6,843 nt of DNA from positions 1-6,843 of the forward strand of contig CAZTMX010000154.1 in the NCBI GenBank assembly GCA_964614855.1, written 5' to 3'. Made by a program: the position numbers and the translations under genes. The stretch is from CAWJHE01 sp964614855. Its GTDB lineage: Bacteria > Chloroflexota > Anaerolineae > Anaerolineales > UBA4823. The notes under the pieces were generated by a model. The model saw only the letters and a list, made by a program, of their open reading frames with translations, did not search any database and was not told where the DNA came from. Below are positions 1 to 5,232 of the stretch, piece by piece; within the stretch, counting starts at the first letter, position 1, and each line of letters opens with the position of its first letter.

Positions 1-72
1 CCCCGCACCGCCGCCGCCTACCACCAATACATCGGTAGGTATGTTTCTGAGCTCAGTAACAGGGTTCGCCAT
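1..72 (-). CDS. FAD/NAD(P)-binding flavoprotein, N-terminus only (partial)
   Basis: Only the first 24 codons are in the window; the gene runs off the left edge. The start is ATG at 72-70, preceded by AGGAG with a 5-base spacer. That ribosome site overlaps the last codons of the upstream gene, whose TAG lies 2 bases before this ATG, so translation is probably coupled. The visible peptide ends in DVLVVGGGGAG, a beta strand followed by a GxGxxG loop (residues 19-24). This is the N-terminal dinucleotide-binding fold that holds the ADP part of FAD in fumarate reductase/succinate dehydrogenase, AprA-like and related flavoproteins. The family cannot be narrowed from so short a piece; a thioredoxin-reductase-like or NAD-dependent enzyme is also possible. 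By position it is the last visible gene of the leftward operon and probably acts on the same metabolite as the neighbouring hydrolase-like protein (inference). Confidence 0.65.
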   Translation of the reverse strand, partial: MANPVTELRNIPTDVLVVGGGGAG

Positions 73-74
73 AG

Positions 75-581
75 CTACTCCTGGTGTGGCTGGAGCAGGA
101 ACTCGCAGTATGCATCCCCATCCAGCAGGTTCTTGACGTGGATAAAATCAAAATCCGGGTTGTAAGCCCTTTGCTTGCCCTGGTCCACAAAACAGTACAG
201 GCGGCCCAAGCGCATGCCTTCCGGACCAAGCTCTTTGAAAATATGTGCCAGCGGGCAAAAACGGGCAATGGCGCGCACTTCGCCGTCCGGCAGGGTGACA
301 GTATCCGTTTCCCAGCCAAATTTTGGCAGGTCGGGGATGCTGTCGAAATTTTCATCGGTCAAGGGCAGACCTTTCGCCTCCACTGCTTCACGGATCGCCC
401 TCCCGCAGTGTTCGCCGTATGCCAGCACAGCTTTTTTGATCACCTGCTCACCGGTCTCTTCGCCCATGACTTCCATGATGGTTTTGGCGAAGTAATAGTG
501 GAGCAGCGCAGTACGACGCGCCATCAAGCGCACTTGTTCCGTGCATTCTTCTACAGTTACCATTTTTTCACTTTGGTTCAT
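75..581 (-). CDS. L-2-amino-thiazoline-4-carboxylic acid hydrolase-family protein
   Basis: A soluble 168-residue protein without signal peptide or membrane segment. The C-terminal half carries the pattern I recognise for the ATC-hydrolase family: C109-P110, then LGRLYC (C130), D133, Y140-N141-P142, and a closing LLDGD (154-156 DGD) followed by C159-E160-F161. The N-terminal half is helical, with C59 in EHCGRA. The founding members open the thiazoline ring of 2-amino-thiazoline-4-carboxylate on the way to L-cysteine in Pseudomonas. Most members, including those of anaerobes, have no tested activity, so the substrate here is open. The four cysteines at 59, 109, 130 and 159 could bind a metal or serve catalysis (inference). 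The ATG at 581 is preceded by AGAGAGG with a 5-base spacer and is preferred over Met7. The gene lies 58 bp after the regulator gene and 2 bp before the flavoprotein gene, and these two are the most tightly linked enzymes of the operon. Confidence 0.72.
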   Translation of the reverse strand: MNQSEKMVTVEECTEQVRLMARRTALLHYYFAKTIMEVMGEETGEQVIKKAVLAYGEHCGRAIREAVEAKGLPLTDENFDSIPDLPKFGWETDTVTLPDGEVRAIARFCPLAHIFKELGPEGMRLGRLYCFVDQGKQRAYNPDFDFIHVKNLLDGDAYCEFLLQPHQE

Positions 582-586
582 CGATG

Positions 587-601
587 CCTCTCTGTTAGAG
601 A
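587..601 (-). promoter_or_regulatory. Hairpin covering the ribosome binding site of the ATC-hydrolase-like gene
   Basis: On the leftward transcript TCTCT (601-597) and AGAGA (593-589) form a perfect 5-bp stem with a 3-base loop. The 3' arm lies inside the Shine-Dalgarno AGAGAGG (593-587), five bases from the ATG. The stem is short and may be weak, so a role in limiting initiation is only a suggestion. Confidence 0.3.
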
Positions 602-614
602 TTGATAGTTTTCA

Positions 615-628
615 TCACAAAATTCACA
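615..628. repeat. Tandem TCACA pentamers in the gap after the regulator gene
   Basis: TCACA occurs at 615-619 and again at 624-628 with 4 bases between. On the coding strand this reads TGTGA-N4-TGTGA. The same pentamer forms one half of the palindrome in the divergent promoter region (5181-5185). The 58-bp gap 582-639 holds no clear promoter and no terminator hairpin, so the copies could be a second, weaker binding site for the regulator, or chance in an A/T-rich spacer. Confidence 0.25.
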
Positions 629-639
629 CGCTCTTTGCG

Positions 640-1305
640 CTACAGGCGTCCCAATACTCTTTCGCGAGCGCCTACGATGTGGCTTAGCATACAGGCTGCA
701 CTCTCAGCAGAATCTTGCCTCTTCAGCGCATCAACAATACAAACATGGGCCTGGATATCGTCGCCGCTGACCAACTCGGGATCCAGCAAGATGATGCGGT
801 TAACCTCATCGTACAACAGGCGGATCATACGCTCCAGGCGCGAATTGCCGCAGGCGCGGGCGATAATACAGTGGAATTCTCTGTTCCAGGATGCGCCAGT
901 TTCTAGAACCACATCCGAATAATCCAGATATTTCTCGAGAGCATGGATTTCCCGCGGAGTGATGTATTTGGCAGCCAGGGCTGCAGCTTTCACTTCGAGC
1001 AGCTCACGCAGATCAAAGACCTCGATCACATCCTTGATAGTGATGGGTTTCACCAGGTAACCGGCGCGCGGCAGAACTTGCAGCATATTTTCATAAGCCA
1101 GGATACACAGGGCTTCGCGCACTGGCGTCTTGCTGGTATTGTATTTTTTTGCCAGCAAGCCTTCCTTGATCACTTCACCCGGTTTTACCACACCTGTCAT
1201 GATATCGTTCTTGATGGATTGATAGACTTCCTCTTTTTTGGAAAGTTCTTCATCCATGATCGCATCGGGGCTGAGGTTTATATTACCTATAAAATTGTTC
1301 ATCAT
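640..1305 (-). CDS. GntR-family transcriptional regulator, FadR/FCD subfamily
   Basis: A 221-residue DNA-binding regulator. Residues about 22-88 form the winged helix: VYQSIKNDIMTGVVKPGE, then the recognition segment STKTP-type 'TSKTPVREAL' (57-66), then the wing 'PRAGYLV' (79-85). From about residue 92 the all-helical FCD ligand domain follows. Likely metal ligands of that domain are N141 and H145 (NREFH), H187 and H209; the first is more often Asp. Such proteins usually bind a small carboxylate or similar ligand and release their operator. The start chosen is ATG at 1305, one base after the permease stop (TAAGATGATG) with AAAAGGG about 9 bases upstream. A longer reading to 1365 needs a TTG start deep inside the permease gene. 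Ligation into the transport operon implies control of, and by, the same transcript. The likely operators are in the divergent region near 5172-5185 (inference). Confidence 0.9.
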   Translation of the reverse strand: MMNNFIGNINLSPDAIMDEELSKKEEVYQSIKNDIMTGVVKPGEVIKEGLLAKKYNTSKTPVREALCILAYENMLQVLPRAGYLVKPITIKDVIEVFDLRELLEVKAAALAAKYITPREIHALEKYLDYSDVVLETGASWNREFHCIIARACGNSRLERMIRLLYDEVNRIILLDPELVSGDDIQAHVCIVDALKRQDSAESAACMLSHIVGARERVLGRL

Positions 1306-1306
1306 C

Positions 1307-2206
1307 TTATTTTGCCCTTTTGTACTGTTTCGCAGGATCAAAGAAATCTTTGATCCCATCTCCAACCAGGTTGAAGGAAATCACCGCCAGGAAAAGAAAG
1401 ATGCCCGGGAAGACGCTGGCCCACCAGGCAGTGCGCAGGATCTCACGCCCCTGGGCCATCATATTCCCCCAGCTTGACATCGGCGGCTGGACACCCAACC
1501 CCAGGAAGCTCAGCCCACCCTCTACCAGGATAGCGTACGCTACAAGCAGCGTTGCCGTGACCGAAATCACCGGCAGGCAATTAATCAGGATATGGTAGAA
1601 GATGATGCGGTTGTTTTTAACACCGATCGTGCGGGCTGCCTCAACATAGGCCATTTCGCGTAATGAGAGGGTTTGGCCGCGCATCAGGCGTGCCGTGCTG
1701 CCCCAGGATGTCAGGCCGAGCATCCAGATGATGGTGGTGATATTGGGACCGAAAATTGCCGCCACGGTGAGCAGCAGGAAGAATATGGGGAAGGAAAGCA
1801 TCAGATCGGTGATGCGCATCAAGATGTTGTCCAGCCAACCGCCGTAATATCCGCTCAAAAGACCGAAAGTGATGCCCACTACCATAGAAATCAGCATGGC
1901 CAGGAAGCCGATCGGCATGGAGATACGGCAGGCGAACACAGAACGAGAAAAGATATCCCTGCCCAGCGAGTCAGTTCCCATCCAGTATTGGGCGCTGGGC
2001 GGCTGCAAACGGTCGCGCACATGCTGTTCATCCGGGTCGAAGGGAGCAATCCATGGCGCAAAGATGGTCATCAATAGATAGATAAAAATCACCGTCGCTC
2101 CAACAACGGCCAGGCGGTTACTGGCAAAACGCCGTATTGCCTTCACAACCGCACTGGTTGTAGCTGCGTCACTTTTTTGGGTAGTTCCGCTCAGTTCTTC
2201 AAACAT
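1307..2206 (-). CDS. ABC transporter permease, DppC/OppC type
   Basis: The second transmembrane subunit of a peptide-type importer, 299 residues, a normal length for the family. A cytoplasmic N-terminal tail is followed by the first membrane segment (about 33-55) and the characteristic MGTDSLGRDIFSR motif (76-88). Further membrane segments lie near 97-118, 137-155, 158-168 plus adjoining residues, 212-238 and 265-283. The loop that contacts the ATPase is seen at about 187-212 (YVEAARTIGVKNNRI and on), with the invariant Gly at 195, followed by GGLSFLGLGV (230-239) and SWGNM. The ATG at 2206 lies 2 bases after the TAG of the first permease and is served by AGGA six bases upstream, within that gene. 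It pairs with the DppB-like protein. No ATP-binding subunit follows, so the ATPases must be encoded beyond the left edge or elsewhere. Confidence 0.93.
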   Translation of the reverse strand: MFEELSGTTQKSDAATTSAVVKAIRRFASNRLAVVGATVIFIYLLMTIFAPWIAPFDPDEQHVRDRLQPPSAQYWMGTDSLGRDIFSRSVFACRISMPIGFLAMLISMVVGITFGLLSGYYGGWLDNILMRITDLMLSFPIFFLLLTVAAIFGPNITTIIWMLGLTSWGSTARLMRGQTLSLREMAYVEAARTIGVKNNRIIFYHILINCLPVISVTATLLVAYAILVEGGLSFLGLGVQPPMSSWGNMMAQGREILRTAWWASVFPGIFLFLAVISFNLVGDGIKDFFDPAKQYKRAK

Positions 2207-2208
2207 AA

Positions 2209-3162
2209 CTAATCCTGCCGGATGCGTGGATCGAGAATCGAATAAGCAATATCTGTCAGAATGCCGGAGAATAATGTGAGTATGGCGACAAACAGATTGA
2301 TGGTCAGGATGACCGGGTAATCCCTGCCGATGGCGGCTTTTACCGCCAACCTACCCAATCCCGGCAGGGAGAAAATTGTCTCCACGATGGCAGCTCCGCC
2401 GAAAAGCCAGGGGATATTCAAGCCGATCTCTGTGACCACGGGTAGCATGGAGTTCTTCAAGGCATGTTTGTAGGTGACCATACGGTGCGTCAGCCCCTTT
2501 GAAAAGGCTGTGCGGATGTAATCTTCACGCATCACTTCAATCATGCTGGAGCGCGCATAGCGGATCAATGCAGGCAGGGACATCATAGTCAGCACGCTAA
2601 CCGGCATCACCAGGTAGGGCAGCATTTCGCCCAGGTTATAACTGCTGGACCCGATGGGACGTAAGCCGCCCGACGGCAGCCACTTCAATTTTTCTGAAAA
2701 GAGCAAGATCAAAAGCAGGGAGATAAAGAAGTTGGGTAACGAAATGCCAAGCAGCGAAGTCACATCGATCACTGCATTTAACCAGGACTCCTGGTGCGAG
2801 GCAGAGATAATGGCAATTGGAATAGATAGTATGATCGAGAAAACCAGCGCCAGGCTGGCGACCCAGATTGTGGTGGGAAGCCATTCCATCACCGCTTCAA
2901 TCACCGGCCGCCGTTCTGAAAAGGAATTCAATTCGCCAGTGACTAGCTTTTTCATCATCGAAAAATATTGCACCGGCAGCGGCTGGTCCAACCCAAGCTG
3001 GTGCCTGACCAGGTCCTGATCGATTTTCTGCAGTACATAGGGTGGATACATGGTCGCCAACGGGTCGCCAGGCGCCAGGACAACGATGAGAAACGAAATA
3101 ATTGAGATGCCGATCAGAATGGGGATGCTTTGAATGATCCTGCGGATAATATAATGGGACAT
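2209..3162 (-). CDS. ABC transporter permease, DppB/OppB type
   Basis: The first transmembrane subunit of the importer, 317 residues. The N-terminus MSHYIIRRIIQSIPILIG is typical of the family, with the first membrane helix at about 9-31 followed by APGDP (30-34). A large external loop (about 35-98) carries the HQLGLDQPLPVQY segment. Further membrane helices lie near 99-121, 132-156, 181-201, 243-263 and 285-307. The ATPase-docking loop spans about 214-241 (DYIRTAFSKGL onward, with G223). The protein ends in the usual LDPRIR (310-315). The ATG at 3162 follows a GAG-rich, modest ribosome site. It lies 145 bp after the binding-protein gene, across a hairpin and a possible internal promoter, and 2 bp before the second permease gene, so the two permeases are surely co-translated. 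Confidence 0.94.
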   Translation of the reverse strand: MSHYIIRRIIQSIPILIGISIISFLIVVLAPGDPLATMYPPYVLQKIDQDLVRHQLGLDQPLPVQYFSMMKKLVTGELNSFSERRPVIEAVMEWLPTTIWVASLALVFSIILSIPIAIISASHQESWLNAVIDVTSLLGISLPNFFISLLLILLFSEKLKWLPSGGLRPIGSSSYNLGEMLPYLVMPVSVLTMMSLPALIRYARSSMIEVMREDYIRTAFSKGLTHRMVTYKHALKNSMLPVVTEIGLNIPWLFGGAAIVETIFSLPGLGRLAVKAAIGRDYPVILTINLFVAILTLFSGILTDIAYSILDPRIRQD

Positions 3163-3187
3163 CGCTCACTCTCGGATTAGGTCTGGC

Positions 3188-3233
3188 TGCAAGCAATAAC
3201 CCCGTGGATCAACCGTAAAACCGTGTGCTTGCA
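3188..3233 (-). repeat. Inverted repeat with internal direct repeat in the permease leader
   Basis: TGCAAGCA (3188-3195) and TGCTTGCA (3226-3233) are perfect 8-bp complementary arms around a 30-base loop. Inside the loop AACCGT occurs twice (3211-3216 and 3219-3224). If transcription starts near 3237 or reads through the upstream hairpin, this would be a stem-loop in the mRNA leader of the permease genes. I recognise no riboswitch class in it; an operator is equally possible. Confidence 0.3.
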
Positions 3234-3243
3234 ATTTCTTTTT

Positions 3244-3274
3244 ATTATATCGAAGAAAATGGGGTGCCTGTCAA
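3244..3274 (-). promoter_or_regulatory. Candidate internal promoter for the permease genes
   Basis: Reading leftward, TTGACA (3274-3269) and TATAAT (3249-3244) are both perfect sigma70 hexamers separated by 19 bases, longer than the preferred 16-18. The predicted start is near 3237, about 75 bases before the permease ATG. The -35 box lies in the loop and 3' arm of the hairpin at 3262-3289, so the promoter overlaps the attenuator. It could let permeases and downstream genes be made when the main transcript is cut short. Confidence 0.45.
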
Positions 3275-3289
3275 AATCAACAGGCACCC
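3252..3289 (-). terminator. Hairpin attenuator between binding-protein and permease genes
   Basis: GGGTGCCTGT (3262-3271) and ACAGGCACCC (3280-3289) form a perfect 10-bp, GC-rich stem with an 8-base loop, 18 bases after the stop codon of the binding-protein gene. On the leftward transcript it is followed by CATTTTCTTC, a short interrupted U-rich stretch. It therefore reads as a partial Rho-independent terminator and also as a barrier to 3' exonuclease. Either would give more binding protein than permease, as is usual for such importers. The U tract is not perfect, so some read-through is likely. Confidence 0.7.
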
Positions 3290-3307
3290 TTTGTTAGCGT
3301 GTATGAT

Positions 3308-5101
3308 TTACTGTGCCCAGCTCCAGGTGGGGATGCTGCGGTACAGGTCCATCGCAGATTGGAAGTCTGCGAGGTTCAGGTTTGCACTAAAAGCGTACAG
3401 GTCGTTGGCGCGCACGGTTGAAATGTAGATTACATCGCGTTCCATGATTTTCAGGATTTCGCCAAAGTTGGCCACACGCTCGGCTTCATCAAAGATGGAG
3501 TTGTTGGCGTAGATCAGCGCATCCAACTCTTCGTTGCAGTAATCGTACTGGCTCTGGCTGTCGCAGACGATGTTCCACAGCAGCTCTTGCTGCGGGGTGC
3601 CGATCAAGTTCGACCAACCACCGCCAACCATCTGCCACGGTCCGCCGGGTACATAGTACTCGCTGTACATGATATCGGTTTCCATAGGCTTGATGGTAGA
3701 TTCGATGCCGATTTCTTTCAGGAATTGCTGCAGCAGCTCATTGTATTTTACATACAGCGCGGCGCTGGTCGAGCCAACTTCGATGGAGAATTTTGTGCCG
3801 TCGGCAACGCCTTCGACGCCGCTGGCTTCGAGCACACCGTCACCGTCCTGGTCGGTCCAACCGACTTCAGCCAGCATCGATTTTGCCAGCTCGACATCAT
3901 AAGCGTAACCTTGCAGTTCGGTGTTGTACTCGGGCAGGCTGGGGTGGAAGATGCAGCTCTCCACGTTTCCAATCCCACCGTACAAACCGATCAGCACTGC
4001 TTCACGATCGATGGCATGGGCAATTGCCTGGCGGGTGCGCACATCAGCCAGCAAAGGATCGGTATGGTGGAAATTCACCAGGTTATAGCGAGAGCCAGGG
4101 GTGGTCTTGGTGGCGATACCATCTACTCCATCCACCTGGGGGAAATCATCCGCAGCCACGTTGATCAGGTGCACCTCGCCATTGAGCAAGGCAGTGATCT
4201 GAGCGCTGGTTTCAGGGATGATCTTCCAGATGAAGACATCCATATTTGCCGGACCGGCGAAGTATGTGGGATTCTTATCGAAGATCAGGCTTTCTTCTGC
4301 GTTCCATTCACGCAGGACAAAGGGCCCTGTGCCAACCGGTTTACGGGCAAAATCGGAATTTGCCAGCTCGGCGACGGGGGTTTCGGAAAGCACATGAGCA
4401 GGCAGAATGGGCATCACACCGGCCATGGTATCCAGCACCAGGGCGTTGGGTTCTTTTGTGGTGATGGCGATGGTGAAGTCATCAATTACGTTGATACCAG
4501 ATACGGTTTCAGCAGCGCCGTCATGCTTTTCAACTGCGCCGACGATGGATTCGACCATGGTGTAATACGTGCCGGTGTACTCAGGATCCGCTAACAACTC
4601 AAAGGTATAGCGCACATCTTCTGAAGTAAAGGGCACACCGTCGTGCCAGGCGGCGTTCTGGACCAGGTTGAAAGTCCAGGTCAGCTTGTCTTCGCTGACA
4701 TCCCAGGATTCAGCCAGGTCGCCAGCATAAGCGCCTTCCAGGTCCTTGGTAGCCAGGTTGTTAAAGACCAGCTCGAAACCGTAAGATGCCAGGGCGGAAG
4801 ATTCATAGCCCGGGAAGTAGGTTTCCGGCTCATTTTGGATGGCGTAGATCAAGGTGGTTTCTTTGGCAGGCTCTTCTGCTGCGGGTGCTTCAGCAGCGGG
4901 GGCTGCGGGCGCTTCGGCAGCGGGCGCTGCGGGTGCTTCAGCAGCAGGGGCTGCGGGTGCTTCGGCGGCCGGGGCTGCGGGTGCTTCGGCGGCGGGCGCT
5001 TCGGCAGCGGGTGCTTCAGGAGCAGCAGGTGCGGCACATGCCGCCAGCAGCATACTGAAAGACACAACGAGGGCAAATACAATATTTAGTTTTTTGTTCA
5101 C
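3308..5101 (-). CDS. ABC transporter solute-binding lipoprotein, family 5 (peptide/nickel type)
   Basis: A 597-residue membrane-anchored receptor that captures the solute outside the membrane and delivers it to the two permeases. Residues 1-21 are a lipoprotein signal peptide (MNKK, hydrophobic core, then LAAC) with the lipidated Cys at 22. Residues 23-81 are an Ala/Pro/Glu linker with four exact octapeptide repeats. The binding domain runs from about 83 to the end, with the family signature at 142-163 (WTF, then WHDGVPFTSEDV), GTGPF further on, and an Asp-rich loop DQDGDG at 417-422. Family members bind peptides but also sugars, opines, metals and other solutes, so the ligand is not fixed. 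The start is GTG at 5101, required to give a complete signal peptide, with GGAGGAG just upstream. It is the first gene of the leftward operon. Two closely spaced cysteines in the C-terminal part (VCDS and DYCNEE) could form a disulphide (inference). Confidence 0.93.
   Translation of the reverse strand: MNKKLNIVFALVVSFSMLLAACAAPAAPEAPAAEAPAAEAPAAPAAEAPAAPAAEAPAAPAAEAPAAPAAEAPAAEEPAKETTLIYAIQNEPETYFPGYESSALASYGFELVFNNLATKDLEGAYAGDLAESWDVSEDKLTWTFNLVQNAAWHDGVPFTSEDVRYTFELLADPEYTGTYYTMVESIVGAVEKHDGAAETVSGINVIDDFTIAITTKEPNALVLDTMAGVMPILPAHVLSETPVAELANSDFARKPVGTGPFVLREWNAEESLIFDKNPTYFAGPANMDVFIWKIIPETSAQITALLNGEVHLINVAADDFPQVDGVDGIATKTTPGSRYNLVNFHHTDPLLADVRTRQAIAHAIDREAVLIGLYGGIGNVESCIFHPSLPEYNTELQGYAYDVELAKSMLAEVGWTDQDGDGVLEASGVEGVADGTKFSIEVGSTSAALYVKYNELLQQFLKEIGIESTIKPMETDIMYSEYYVPGGPWQMVGGGWSNLIGTPQQELLWNIVCDSQSQYDYCNEELDALIYANNSIFDEAERVANFGEILKIMERDVIYISTVRANDLYAFSANLNLADFQSAMDLYRSIPTWSWAQ
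4889..4984 (-). repeat. Four tandem 24-bp repeats encoding APAAPAAE
   Basis: Four consecutive 24-bp units encode residues 40-71 of the lipoprotein as APAAPAAE each time. At DNA level the units differ by a few substitutions, nearly all at third codon positions. The protein repeat is therefore exact while the DNA has drifted, which suggests the spacer composition is kept by selection. Shorter APAAE units flank the array on both sides. The tract is a flexible tether between the lipid anchor and the binding domain, and its unit number may vary between strains. Confidence 0.9.
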
Positions 5102-5103
5102 GG

Positions 5104-5110
5104 CTCCTCC
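5104..5110 (-). promoter_or_regulatory. Strong ribosome binding site for the GTG-started lipoprotein gene
   Basis: GGAGGAG on the leftward strand lies 2 bases before GTG at 5101 (4 bases counting from GGAGG). This near-perfect anti-16S match supports the GTG as the true start and probably offsets the weaker start codon. Confidence 0.75.
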
Positions 5111-5142
5111 AACTTATTTTGTCCAACGCTGAAAATTCCTAA

Positions 5143-5181
5143 ATATCTTACAAGACTTTCACTGATGTACTTGTAATATAT
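5143..5181. promoter_or_regulatory. Long-spaced inverted repeat, candidate regulator site
   Basis: The arms ATATCTTACAAG (5143-5154) and CTTGTAATATAT (5170-5181) are complementary at 11 of 12 positions, with 15 bases between. The right arm overlaps the -35 box of the rightward promoter and the -10 box of the leftward one; the left arm lies about 14-25 bases into the leftward transcript. ACTTGTA/TACAAG half sites resemble those of some GntR-family operators (the B. subtilis gnt operator contains them), but there they are adjacent, not 15 bp apart. The repeat could also form a hairpin in the leftward leader. Confidence 0.4.
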
Positions 5182-5199
5182 CACAGATGAATTTATAAT
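5171..5199 (+). promoter_or_regulatory. sigma70-type promoter of the rightward hydrolase gene
   Basis: TTGTAA (5171-5176) and a perfect TATAAT (5194-5199) are separated by the ideal 17 bases. The predicted start is near 5206, leaving a leader of about 27 bases to the ATG at 5233, with GAGG at 5224-5227. It occupies the same DNA as the leftward promoter. Confidence 0.65.
5172..5185. promoter_or_regulatory. 14-bp palindrome on the shared promoter core, candidate operator
   Basis: TGTAATATATCACA reads the same on both strands at 12 of 14 positions. It covers the whole leftward -10 box and most of the rightward -35 box, so a protein bound here would block both promoters. A TGT-Nx-ACA dyad suits a GntR/FCD dimer, and such a regulator is encoded in the operon. 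That it binds here is inference. Spacing rules out a standard CRP/FNR site. Confidence 0.45.
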
Positions 5200-5204
5200 G
5201 TCAA
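5175..5204 (-). promoter_or_regulatory. sigma70-type promoter of the leftward transport operon
   Basis: Reading leftward, a perfect TTGACA (5204-5199) is followed after 18 bases by TATATT (5180-5175), a 5 of 6 match to the -10 box. The predicted start is near 5168, giving a leader of about 67 bases before the GTG of the lipoprotein gene. Its -35 box touches the -10 box of the rightward promoter and its -10 box overlaps that promoter's -35 box. Confidence 0.65.
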
Positions 5205-5232
5205 TATCCAAGAACCAAGAAATGAGGCCAAA

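Noticed and set aside
1306..1365. A 20-residue N-terminal extension of the regulator
   Set aside because: It needs a TTG start 59 bases inside the permease gene. The ATG at 1305, one base after the permease stop with a purine-rich site upstream, is better, and the extension is unlike the family.
3587..4594. A 335-codon open frame on the plus strand
   Set aside because: It is antisense to the solute-binding protein, has no ribosome site of note, and arises from the codon bias of the real gene.
4861..5040. A CRISPR array or a selfish repeat in the GC-rich repeated tract
   Set aside because: The units are tandem without spacers, keep the reading frame exactly, and encode a lipoprotein linker.
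4643..5132. Plus-strand frames rich in Gly/Cys or Ala/Gly opposite the lipoprotein linker
   Set aside because: They are mirror readings of the 24-bp repeat array; any frame through it gives a repetitive peptide.
5172..5185. A CRP/FNR site
   Set aside because: The half sites TGTAA and TCACA are 4 bases apart, while CRP/FNR need 6 between TGTGA-type halves (4 between TTGAT/ATCAA for FNR, whose sequence does not match).
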